Source of the DNA: an uncultured Alphaproteobacteria bacterium
GTDB taxonomy: Bacteria; Pseudomonadota; Alphaproteobacteria; RF32; CAG-239
Length of the DNA: 37,727 nt
Direction of reading: 5' to 3'
NCBI GenBank assembly: GCA_944391695.1
Contig: CALXUO010000003.1
Coordinates: 1-37,727 of the forward strand
A model generated the notes under the pieces. The model was given only the letters and a program-made list of their open reading frames with translations, was not told the origin of the DNA and did no database searches. A program made the position numbers and the translations under genes. This document shows, in pieces, positions 26,762-34,055 of this stretch (position 1 is its first letter; each line of letters begins with the position of its first letter).

Positions 26762-29347
26762 ATGCCGTTTAAAGAGAATAAAAGTTTGGATGATCGTATA
26801 AATATGCCCGAAATAGAGCAAAGGTGTAAAAAATTTTGGGACGAAAACAAAGTTTATGCCTACGATAAAACCAAAACTCGCGAGGAAACATTTGTTATTG
26901 ATACTCCGCCGCCGACAGTATCGGGATCACTGCATATTGGGCATATATTCAGCTATACGCAAACGGATGTGATCGCCAGATTCCAAAGAATGAAGGGAAA
27001 AACGGTGTTTTATCCCATAGGCTGGGATGATAACGGATTGCCAACCGAAAGAAGAGTGCAGAATTATTTTAACATAACTTGCGACCCGATGATGGCTTAT
27101 GATCCAGATTTTAGGCCGGAGCATAAGGAAAAAGACGAATCTCCAAGGAAATATATATCCCGCAAAAATTTTATTGAAGCTTGCGAAAAATTAACCGCCG
27201 AAGATGAATTGGTGTTTGAAAACGTGTTTAGAAATGTCGGTCATTCGTATGATTGGGATATTAAGTATACAACCATTAGTCCGCAAAGTATTAAAACATC
27301 ACAGGCATCGTTTATTGATTTGGTTAATAAAGGATTTGTAAAGTTGGTTGAAGCCCCGACGATGTGGGATGTTACTTTTCAGTCGGCGGTGGCTCAGGCC
27401 GAGATTGAAGATAAAGAAATTGCAGGCTTTTTCCATGATATTAATTTTAAGATTGAGGGAAGCAATGAGTGCATTACCATTGCAACAACGCGTCCGGAGT
27501 TTTTGCCGGCCTGCATTGCTATTGTAGCGCACCCAGAGGATGAAAGATATCAGAGGTTCTTTGGCAAAAAAGCTATTGTGCCGTTGTTTGAAACACCGGT
27601 GGAAATTGTTGCTTCCGAGCATGCCGAAAAAGACAAAGGTACCGGAATTATGATGGTTTGTACTTTCGGCGATGCCGCGGATGTGGCATGGTGGAAAAAA
27701 TCTGGCCTGCCTTTGAAACAAATTATAGGCAAAGACGGTTGTTTGTTGGATGTTGAGTTTGGTAAGGGAGCTTTTGTGTCTTTGAACAATGACAAAGCCA
27801 ATGCTTTTTATCGTAATATCGTTGGACTGAGCGCCAAACAAGCAAGAGAAAAAATAGTTGAGATGTTACGGAATGAGGGTGGCCTTAAATGCGAGCCAAG
27901 ACCAATAACACATACGGTTAAGTTTTATGAAAAGGGAAATCGGCCGCTGGAGTTTGTTACCTCGAGGCAATGGTTTGTTCATTTGCAGGATAAAAAAGAA
28001 GAGTTGATTGCCGTCGGTCGTAAAATTAAGTGGAAGCCGCAACATATGCAAACCAGATATGAAGAGTGGGTAAAAGGCTTAAATCAGGATTGGTGTATAT
28101 CAAGACAAAGGTTTTTCGGTGTTCCGTTTCCGGTGTGGTATAGGCTTGATGATAAAGGAAATCCGGACTATTCGGCTCCGATTTTGGCTGATGAAGCTCA
28201 GCTGCCGGTTGATCCGATGATTGATGTGCCGAACGGGTATTCTCAAGATCAAAGAAACAAACCAAACGGGTTTATCGGTGATAAAGACGTGATGGATACA
28301 TGGGCAACGTCAGCTTTGACTCCGCAGATTGCTTTGAATGTGGCACAAAATGATAAAATAAAGCTGCCGTTTGATATCAGGCCGCAGGCACATGATATCA
28401 TCAGGACTTGGGCTTTTTATACTATTGCCAAAGCATTATTACATGAAAATACAATTCCGTGGAAAGAAGCTTTGATCAGCGGGTTTATTCTTGATCCGGA
28501 CAGAAAGAAGATGTCAAAGTCCAAAGGAAATGTAGTTACTCCACAACATTTGATTGACACATACGGCGCGGATTCCATACGCTATTGGGCGGCCAAAGCA
28601 AGACTTGGAATTGACACAGCATTTGAAGAAAATGTTATGGCTCAAGGCAAAAAGTTGGTTAATAAAATTTTTAATGCCAGCAAGTTCGTGTTTACGATTG
28701 TCGAGGGAAGCGCTTTGAAAGAATGTCGAAAATATGAGGAATATATTAAAGAACCAACAGATGTTTCGTGGCAGAAAAAAATAAACTCCATGGTTGCTCA
28801 GGCTACAAAATATTTGGATGCTTATGATTATGCCGGAGCTTTGGAAGTAATTGAAAAAAGATTTTGGGATTTTTGCGACAATTATTTGGAAATTGTCAAA
28901 AAACGTGCTTATTCCGATAATGCAAATTCGGCAGTGGCCTCGTTGATGAAAACAATAGATGTCTTTTTGAAGGTGTTTGCGCCGTTTTGTCCGTTTGTTA
29001 CCGAGGAAATTTATCAGGTAAGGCCCTGGGGCGGACAACAAGAAAAGTCAATCCATGCCGCAAAATGGCCGGAAGTTGAGGAGTTTGCATCGGCAAGTGT
29101 GGATGAGGAACTTTATAATCTTATTTCTGATGTTACTACTGCAATCAGAAAAGCCAAGACCGAAGCCAATGTATCACAAAGGACAATGGTAAAATCCGTT
29201 GTGGTGGAAGCACCTAAGAATAGTTTGCGGTTGCTGGAATCGGGAATGTGTGATTTGGCTAATGTGGGTGGTCTGCTTGAGGGTGCTTTGATAACAAAAG
29301 AAACTAAAGAATTGGATGTCAAAGATATTGTTTTGGATATAAACTAG
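26762..29347 (+). CDS. valS: Valyl-tRNA synthetase, archaeal-type
   Basis: This class Ia synthetase charges tRNA-Val. The 861 residues carry HIGH (58-61, in PPPTVSGSLHIGH) and KMSKS (583-587, in RKKMSKSKGNVV), with the editing CP1 domain between them (TTRPEFLPACIAIVAHPED) and an anticodon domain with VSQRTMVKS near the end. The segment GWDDNGLPTERRVQNYFN (87-104) is of the archaeal/eukaryote-like ValRS type; typical bacterial enzymes have a GxDHAGIATQ-type sequence at the equivalent place. The C-terminal coiled-coil arm of most bacterial ValRS is also missing. This class is known from Rickettsia and some other Alphaproteobacteria. Ribosome site GGAG; single gene. Confidence 0.95.
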   Translation: MPFKENKSLDDRINMPEIEQRCKKFWDENKVYAYDKTKTREETFVIDTPPPTVSGSLHIGHIFSYTQTDVIARFQRMKGKTVFYPIGWDDNGLPTERRVQNYFNITCDPMMAYDPDFRPEHKEKDESPRKYISRKNFIEACEKLTAEDELVFENVFRNVGHSYDWDIKYTTISPQSIKTSQASFIDLVNKGFVKLVEAPTMWDVTFQSAVAQAEIEDKEIAGFFHDINFKIEGSNECITIATTRPEFLPACIAIVAHPEDERYQRFFGKKAIVPLFETPVEIVASEHAEKDKGTGIMMVCTFGDAADVAWWKKSGLPLKQIIGKDGCLLDVEFGKGAFVSLNNDKANAFYRNIVGLSAKQAREKIVEMLRNEGGLKCEPRPITHTVKFYEKGNRPLEFVTSRQWFVHLQDKKEELIAVGRKIKWKPQHMQTRYEEWVKGLNQDWCISRQRFFGVPFPVWYRLDDKGNPDYSAPILADEAQLPVDPMIDVPNGYSQDQRNKPNGFIGDKDVMDTWATSALTPQIALNVAQNDKIKLPFDIRPQAHDIIRTWAFYTIAKALLHENTIPWKEALISGFILDPDRKKMSKSKGNVVTPQHLIDTYGADSIRYWAAKARLGIDTAFEENVMAQGKKLVNKIFNASKFVFTIVEGSALKECRKYEEYIKEPTDVSWQKKINSMVAQATKYLDAYDYAGALEVIEKRFWDFCDNYLEIVKKRAYSDNANSAVASLMKTIDVFLKVFAPFCPFVTEEIYQVRPWGGQQEKSIHAAKWPEVEEFASASVDEELYNLISDVTTAIRKAKTEANVSQRTMVKSVVVEAPKNSLRLLESGMCDLANVGGLLEGALITKETKELDVKDIVLDIN

Positions 29348-29365
29348 CAGAGATTGCCTGTTTTG

Positions 29366-29393
29366 ATTAGCCCAAAGGTTACTTTGGGCTAAT
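29366..29393. terminator. Hairpin between valS and the HAD gene, overlapping the HAD stop codon
   Basis: Perfect 12-bp stem: attagcccaaag (29366-29377) and ctttgggctaat (29382-29393), loop of 4. It lies 18 bases after the valS stop and includes the last codons and stop of the convergent HAD gene (29379-29381). T-runs after it are poor on both strands, so terminator function is probable but not certain. Confidence 0.55.
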
Positions 29394-29987
29394 TGGGTTT
29401 AAAGAATTTATCCCTTGATAGAGAATAGTTGACATTCCAAGAGAGGCGGCTGCTTTAATATTGATAATGTCGTCATCAATAAGGCAAATGTCGGCAAAGT
29501 TTGTTTGGAGAATATCTCGGGCGGATATAAAAAACTGGCTTTCGGGTTTTGCAAAGCCAAGACGGAAGGGAGTAAATATGTGTTCAAATGCTGACATTTG
29601 GTCACTAAACCTGGTTAAGATATAGTTCATACGGACTTCGGGCTGATTGGAGGCAATATGCAGATGATGGCCGGATTTTTTTTGTAAAATAAGCCAGCTT
29701 AAAACATCGGGATTGAAATTGGCATCGCGGGAGAGCCAATATTCTAAAAAATCATCGGCAGAAATATTGAGTTTGTGGCGGTTAAGAAATTTATTTATAA
29801 AAGGGTGTAAATCTGCCGCTTGAGACATCGAGGTTATAAAATCGCCGCAAAATAAATCGGATAAAATCTTGGGTGAAACACCAAAATCTTTTTTGAAATC
29901 TTGCGACCAATAAAAATTCAGATGATTGTTGTCATCATAGAAAAAAGTGTTGAGTAGTGTATTATCAAGGTCAATTAATAAGTGCAT
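29379..29987 (-). CDS. HAD-superfamily hydrolase (subfamily IA)
   Basis: This 202-residue HAD-fold phosphatase-like protein has motif I LLIDLDNTLL (Asp6, Asp8), then a helical cap, motif II IASNQPEVR (Ser about 113), motif III KPESQFF (Lys about 147) and motif IV CLIDDDIINIKAA (Asp about 168-170). The FAKPESQFF-ARDIL-LIDDD arrangement matches putative hydrolases of the YihX/phosphoglycolate-phosphatase-like group. Substrate unknown. No strong ribosome site; AGGAACTCAT-like bases on the plus strand leave only weak purines upstream of the start at 29987. Unrelated in detail to the HAD gene at 20113. Confidence 0.82.
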   Translation of the reverse strand: MHLLIDLDNTLLNTFFYDDNNHLNFYWSQDFKKDFGVSPKILSDLFCGDFITSMSQAADLHPFINKFLNRHKLNISADDFLEYWLSRDANFNPDVLSWLILQKKSGHHLHIASNQPEVRMNYILTRFSDQMSAFEHIFTPFRLGFAKPESQFFISARDILQTNFADICLIDDDIINIKAAASLGMSTILYQGINSLNPISPK

Positions 29988-30090
29988 CGCAGGAACTCAT
30001 TGTTAAATATCAAAATACAGAAGCTATTTTGTAGGATAAACAGTTGTTGTGCAACCGTGTTTTTATTGTCGGCGGATAAGTTTAAAATAA

Positions 30091-30117
30091 TTGCAAATCA
30101 AATTAATCTGATATAAG
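30091..30117 (+). promoter_or_regulatory. Weak promoter candidate for the helical-repeat gene
   Basis: TTGCAA (30091-30096), 15-base spacer, TATAAG (30112-30117). The spacer is short, so this is tentative. The rest of the 29988-30161 gap is AT-rich with no other clear element apart from the mini-ORF at 30126-30143. Confidence 0.25.
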
Positions 30118-30125
30118 GTATTAAT

Positions 30126-30143
30126 ATGAAAAAATATTATTAA
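30126..30143 (+). other. Possible 5-codon upstream ORF (MKKYY)
   Basis: ATG AAA AAA TAT TAT TAA, preceded at 7-base spacing by AAGG, the only SD-like motif in the leader. It ends 18 bases before the start of the 30162 gene, which has no SD of its own. It may therefore load ribosomes for the downstream gene, or may be chance. Confidence 0.25.
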
Positions 30144-30161
30144 CCTTAAAAATTTTATATT

Positions 30162-30824
30162 ATGGAAACAAAATCAGAAAATCCTTTACCAAGTCAAAAA
30201 CGTAATGTTGTTGCGGTAATTGAAAAAGTGAGGACAAACAAAACTAAGGAAATCGGTTGCTCAATCGCAAGAGAGTTTGTAAAGGGTAATATCGACCTTT
30301 GCACGATGACAGAGATGCTCAGAGAAAAACATGGTTTTACCAAAGAGGCGGTAAAGCTTATTATTGAGGCAGTGCTGGATGAAAAAATATCAGATGATAT
30401 TTTGATCGTGATGGTTGAAAACAATTATACCTTTGCAAATTGTTTTGCCAGGCTTATTGCCAAAGTTTTTAGAAAGTCGGAAAAAGTGTTTGTTTTGATG
30501 ATGGATAAGCACTATGAACTATCTGATGACACTAAGGACTTGATTGTGCAGTATTTTATTGCCGGACAAATTTCCGAAAGAGCTTTTCGAAGAATGATGG
30601 AAAAAAGATATCGTCTTTCAAAACATGCGGAGCATAATATTGTTTGTGCTACCGTGGAAGGAAGAATTTCGGAAGAGATTTTGAAGTTTTGGATCAGAAG
30701 AAGGCACCATTTTAACCAGGGAGAGATGAAAAATATCTTGATTCCGGCTGTTTATGAGGGAATGCTTTCGTCTGAAGTAGGAGAAATGATAAAAAATTTC
30801 GGCTACTATCGCAGGTGTAGTTAG
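30162..30824 (+). CDS. Unrecognised helical tandem-repeat protein (220 aa)
   Basis: I do not recognise this family. After a short basic N-terminus the protein is almost wholly helical and divides into about five units of 29-33 residues: 42-74, 75-103, 104-135, 136-167 and 168-200, plus a partial unit. The shared pattern is roughly G-x-I-S-x5-M-M-x3-(Y/H)-x-L-x7-I-x3-V-x-(D/E)-G, clearest in QISERAFRRMMEKRYRLSK and RISEEILKFWIRRRHHFNQ. No signal peptide, membrane segment or catalytic motif is seen; it is Lys/Arg/Glu-rich. Such repeats suggest a binding scaffold. The ATG lacks an SD; the upstream mini-ORF has one. A long hairpin follows the stop. Confidence 0.75.
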   Translation: METKSENPLPSQKRNVVAVIEKVRTNKTKEIGCSIAREFVKGNIDLCTMTEMLREKHGFTKEAVKLIIEAVLDEKISDDILIVMVENNYTFANCFARLIAKVFRKSEKVFVLMMDKHYELSDDTKDLIVQYFIAGQISERAFRRMMEKRYRLSKHAEHNIVCATVEGRISEEILKFWIRRRHHFNQGEMKNILIPAVYEGMLSSEVGEMIKNFGYYRRCS

Positions 30825-30837
30825 CCCGAATGTTAGA

Positions 30838-30873
30838 GAAAACCGTCGTATTTTTTTTGATACGATGGTTTTC
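30838..30873 (+). terminator. Long hairpin after the helical-repeat gene
   Basis: Arms 30838-30851 and 30860-30873 form a 14-bp stem with one G-T pair. The T-run lies in the loop and lower right arm and not after the stem, so this is an atypical terminator or an RNA-end-protecting hairpin. Confidence 0.5.
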
Positions 30874-30936
30874 GTTGGTTTGAAAACTTTTTAGCTAATT
30901 TGCTCGGCGGTTGTAAATATGTAAAAATCAGGCAAT

Positions 30937-30990
30937 TTGACAAATTTCACCAAAAAGCAATTGACAAATAAAATGACTGTGTTTTACTTA
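30937..30990 (+). promoter_or_regulatory. Promoter candidate with repeated TTGACAAAT for the 31039 gene
   Basis: TTGACAAAT occurs at 30937-30945 and again at 30961-30969, 24 bases apart. The second copy can act as a -35 (TTGACA) with TTACTT or TACTTA at 17-18 bases as a weak -10 (30984-30990). The first copy has no -10 at the right spacing and could be an operator-like repeat. The remainder of the 30874-31038 gap is AT-rich with nothing else visible. Confidence 0.35.
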
Positions 30991-31038
30991 GAATCAAACA
31001 AACTTACTTATTAAATCAATAATTATAAAATAAATATT

Positions 31039-31869
31039 ATGGAAAAGAAAAAAATTTTTGCCAGAGATGCAGACGGCGAAGCAAGCCTTCTTAATCATGG
31101 CAGTATGTTCAGAAAACGGGATTATATCCTGTGGCATGGTATTAAGTCGGCGGCAGGTCAAAAACTGTTGGCCGAATCTGCAAACAGCTATCTCATTTGG
31201 TTGCAAACCTATATTTACGGAGATATATGGGATGCCAAAGTTCGGAAAATCCTTTGTGAAAAAGGTTTTTTGAAAAAAGAGAGGCCAAATGATATTAAGA
31301 TTTACAGAAAAGCTCTGACCGGGTGGTTGCACATCTCGCTTTATGGGGATCGGAGCAATGAAAAATTCTATGGTTGCTCGCAGAGTTTTTGGATGAACTA
31401 TGAAGGCAAAATGCCTCAAAGCGCTACCGAAGAAGAGCAGCTTTCGTGGTTTGACGATAAAAAATACGGAACGATAATTTCTTATCCGTATGTTTTTGTC
31501 GGTAAGGCTTTCGACAGGTTTATCTTGGAGGCTCCGGAAGAAGCGGTGTATCGCTTTTTGCACTATAATTTGCTTGAGGATGATAAGCAGGTTTTGTTGG
31601 TGCAAAGAGAAATGAAAAACCATGCCAACGGTTTGTTGTGGTTTTATTTCCATATGAACCGGGCTTGTGCTAAGGCGCAGGAGTTGATCCAAGCGTATGA
31701 TAACAAGCTGTGGAAAGAGATGATACTCTTGAACTATGGCTGGGACAATAAGTTTGAGCGAAAGTTCGGTTGCCTTAAGGCATGGAGAGAAAAGCTTGAG
31801 GATAGTTGGCCGCTATTGTCTGAGTGTCCGATAGCGGAGATCCCGGGAAAACTGGAAAAGATTGTTTAA
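31039..31869 (+). CDS. Unrecognised soluble protein (276 aa)
   Basis: I do not recognise this protein. It is rich in Trp, Tyr, Lys and Glu (for example SYLIWLQTYIYGDIWDAK, GLLWFYFHMNRACAKAQELI, LNYGWDNKFERKFG) and looks globular and mostly helical, with no signal peptide or transmembrane helix. Cysteines are scattered without a metal motif. Possible domain sections are 1-60 (HGSMFRKRDYILWHGIKSAAGQKLLA), a middle part with GDRSNEKFYGCSQSFWMNYEG, and a helical C-terminus. Like the gene at 30162 its ATG is preceded by AT-rich sequence (aaataaatatt) without an SD. It ends in a clean bidirectional terminator facing the 31909 gene. Real gene likely from length and frame; function open. Confidence 0.72.
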   Translation: MEKKKIFARDADGEASLLNHGSMFRKRDYILWHGIKSAAGQKLLAESANSYLIWLQTYIYGDIWDAKVRKILCEKGFLKKERPNDIKIYRKALTGWLHISLYGDRSNEKFYGCSQSFWMNYEGKMPQSATEEEQLSWFDDKKYGTIISYPYVFVGKAFDRFILEAPEEAVYRFLHYNLLEDDKQVLLVQREMKNHANGLLWFYFHMNRACAKAQELIQAYDNKLWKEMILLNYGWDNKFERKFGCLKAWREKLEDSWPLLSECPIAEIPGKLEKIV

Positions 31870-31873
31870 TGTT

Positions 31874-31906
31874 AAAGCCCTTGAAGTTTTGTGCTTCGAG
31901 GGCTTT
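31874..31906. terminator. Bidirectional terminator between the 31039 and 31909 genes
   Basis: Arms aaagcccttgaag (31874-31886) and cttcgagggcttt (31894-31906) form a 13-bp stem with one G-T pair and a 7-base loop. A/T-rich flanks occur on both strands. Convergent genes end on either side. Confidence 0.75.
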
Positions 31907-31908
31907 TG

Positions 31909-33078
31909 CTATAAACTGTTGCCGGCAATTTGTCTTGAGATAAAAGCTGTTTGCGGGTATAAGGTCTTGTCAAGCTTAGTGCCTTTTTCTTTTGCCAAAA
32001 CAGATGATTCTTCAACAGAGGGATGAAGAAAAGAACGATTGGACGCACAAGGACCTTGGGTGAATTTTGCCGCTTGGGTTGTAAAGATATTGTTGATGTC
32101 AAGAGGTATGAACTCAGAGGATTTTGCGTTGAGGCAAGAATTGGACACAGCATTTTGCAAAGATCTGCTAATCATTTGGCTAAAGATTGTGGCTTCTGAT
32201 GATTTGTTTCCGAACTCGTTGTGATAATCCATATCAACGTAGGCATTCATTTGGTGCAATTTCTCGGTTTTGCCCAGCCAGACGTTTAGTTTGTCTTCAA
32301 TGGAATTGTAGTCTAATAAATTGTCAAGATAGAAAAGACGCGATATTCCATGGCGGCATTGCGACGGGCGTTCAATAATGCCTAAAACAGAAATCTCGTT
32401 GCAGTCAAGTTCATAAAAGTCGCTTACCTTATTGCTGTCGGAAGAGTTGTAATGATAGTCATCAAGCGATACAAAGCCGATTTTGGAAAATGAATGTTTT
32501 TTGGGCAGATCCTGCGGAACAACGGATATGCAGCAAATTTGTTTGGTTGTATCTGCAATTTCTTTGTCAGAATATAATAAATTGTTTTTTAGGTCATTAC
32601 GCATATATTCATCAAGCTTGCAGGTGACAAAATCGCCGTGGCAAAAATTGAGAAAAGTAATCATGCGAAGCTTTTTTTGAAGCTCTTTGCCGGAATTGGT
32701 TTGGTGCAATAGTGGGCGAAAACAGGATTGATAAAGGGTTTGAATATATTGCGGATTTTGTTCTTCTTGGGAAAAAGAACTTCGGTCTGATTGTCTTAGG
32801 CAGGTGCGGCTGTTGCTTAGCTCGCTCGGGTTGCCATGGGGATAATAAAAGGAGATTACTTGGATATCGGAATTGTCTTCGGCACCGATGCGGCCAAGAA
32901 GTTTGTTGGCATATTTGGCCATGTAGTTGGCGTCTTTGCTATGAAAGCTGGCATCTCCGGGAAGACATAAAACCGTGGGTTTATCAAACCTGATGTCTTG
33001 AAGCGAAATGTCTTTCCAGCCGTTGGGGTAACGGGAGGACTTGGCAACTCTAATTCCGGCGGCAATTTCGGTACTCAT
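31909..33078 (-). CDS. Unrecognised protein, possibly alpha/beta-hydrolase-like (389 aa)
   Basis: The family is not recognised. The ATG at 33078 (MSTEIAAGIRVAKSS) is chosen because AAGGAAAAAAG precedes it; an in-frame start 7 codons upstream is less likely. A hydrophobic strand and loop, KPTVLCLPGDASFHSKDAN (about 33-51), is followed by a second strand IQVISFYYPHG and by MITFLNFCHGDFV (about residue 138-150). This order recalls an alpha/beta hydrolase core, but no Gly-x-Ser-x-Gly elbow or clear triad is present, so the idea is weak. The C-terminal part is Ser/Asn-rich. No signal peptide or membrane helix. It is 68 bases downstream of the slipin gene on the same strand, so co-transcription is possible. 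Confidence 0.7.
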   Translation of the reverse strand: MSTEIAAGIRVAKSSRYPNGWKDISLQDIRFDKPTVLCLPGDASFHSKDANYMAKYANKLLGRIGAEDNSDIQVISFYYPHGNPSELSNSRTCLRQSDRSSFSQEEQNPQYIQTLYQSCFRPLLHQTNSGKELQKKLRMITFLNFCHGDFVTCKLDEYMRNDLKNNLLYSDKEIADTTKQICCISVVPQDLPKKHSFSKIGFVSLDDYHYNSSDSNKVSDFYELDCNEISVLGIIERPSQCRHGISRLFYLDNLLDYNSIEDKLNVWLGKTEKLHQMNAYVDMDYHNEFGNKSSEATIFSQMISRSLQNAVSNSCLNAKSSEFIPLDINNIFTTQAAKFTQGPCASNRSFLHPSVEESSVLAKEKGTKLDKTLYPQTAFISRQIAGNSL

Positions 33079-33146
33079 CTTTTTTCCTTGTTTGATCATA
33101 TAGATATAAGTTTACCACAAAAGATGAAAAAAGAAAAGTACTTGAG

Positions 33147-33890
33147 TTATTTGTTTTTGCCGGACAAGAGATTGGCCAGCTCTATCGGGAACAATGCAAT
33201 GGTTTGCGAGGGAGACGGCGCAATGTCTTTGATGGTTTGCAGGGTTTTTAACTGCATGGTAATAGAGCTTTTTTCGAGTGTTTTGGCGGCCTCAAGCATC
33301 TTTTGAGCCGATTCAACCTCGCCTTGGGCCGAGATAATCATGGCGCGGCGGTTGCGCTCGGCCTCGGCTTGTTTGGCCATGGCGCGCTTCATATCCTCGG
33401 GCAGCTCGATTTCTTGGACATTGATGGCCTCAATATCTATACCCCATTTTTCGGTGGCGGTGTCAACAATGTTTTTGATCTCTTCACCGATGCGTTTGCG
33501 CTCGGACAAGGTTATATCCAAATCATTGGTTCCGATTACGTCTTTGAGGGCGGATTGGCTCTGTTGGACAACCGCAAAAACATAGTTGGAAATTTGAATC
33601 ACCGCATCCTCGGGTTTTTTGACTTTGAAATAAACTACCGCATTGATGTTTACTGGAATATTATCTTTGGTCATTACTTCTTGTTTGGGAACGTCAACCG
33701 TCATAATGCGCATGTCAATTTTGCGAATGTCTTGGATAAGCGGAATAATCCAGGTAAGCCCGGGATCGCGGGTGCTGGTGTAGCGCCCAAGAGTGAAAAC
33801 AACACCTTTTTCATATTGCATCAAAATACGAAAGCCAGCAATTATAACAATAACCAATATAAAAGTTAAAGGAAATAAAAAAGCAGTCAT
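33147..33890 (-). CDS. SPFH-domain protein, slipin/stomatin-like
   Basis: This 247-residue membrane-anchored scaffold protein belongs to the stomatin/prohibitin group. The ATG at 33890 (MTAFLFPLTFILVIVIIAGF) is chosen because AAGGAG lies 7 bases upstream, inside an earlier in-frame ATG. An N-terminal hydrophobic anchor (about 4-24) is followed by the SPFH domain: EKGVVFTLGRYTSTRDPGLTWIIPLIQDIRKIDMRI, then VPKQEVMTKDNIPVNINAVVYFKV. A helical coiled region follows (ELPEDMKRAMAKQAEAERNRRAMIISAQGE, about 170-200). These features are near-perfect for slipins. The partner NfeD membrane protease often next to such genes is not present here; the downstream neighbour is an unrecognised gene. Confidence 0.93.
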   Translation of the reverse strand: MTAFLFPLTFILVIVIIAGFRILMQYEKGVVFTLGRYTSTRDPGLTWIIPLIQDIRKIDMRIMTVDVPKQEVMTKDNIPVNINAVVYFKVKKPEDAVIQISNYVFAVVQQSQSALKDVIGTNDLDITLSERKRIGEEIKNIVDTATEKWGIDIEAINVQEIELPEDMKRAMAKQAEAERNRRAMIISAQGEVESAQKMLEAAKTLEKSSITMQLKTLQTIKDIAPSPSQTIALFPIELANLLSGKNK

Positions 33891-33989
33891 GAAAAGCTCC
33901 TTCATAGGGTTAATATAGTACGAAGTTTAATGTAGGTTTGGTGATTTGGCAAGGTTTATTGCAATAATATCAGATAATAAAAAAAGATG

Positions 33990-34017
33990 TTGACTTTTTA
34001 GAATTATCTAATATCCT
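33990..34017 (+). promoter_or_regulatory. Promoter of the MORN_2 gene pair
   Basis: TTGACT (33990-33995), 16-base spacer, TATCCT (34012-34017), 38 bases before the first MORN_2 ATG. It lies in the gap divergent from the slipin gene. Confidence 0.45.
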
Positions 34018-34055
34018 CAAAACATAAATGTTCTATAAATGTTTTGGTGAGAGAT

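Noticed and set aside
30162..33078. Defence island or CRISPR-like system in the accessory block
   Set aside because: No nuclease, helicase, reverse transcriptase, TIR, NTPase or regularly spaced repeat array was found in these genes.
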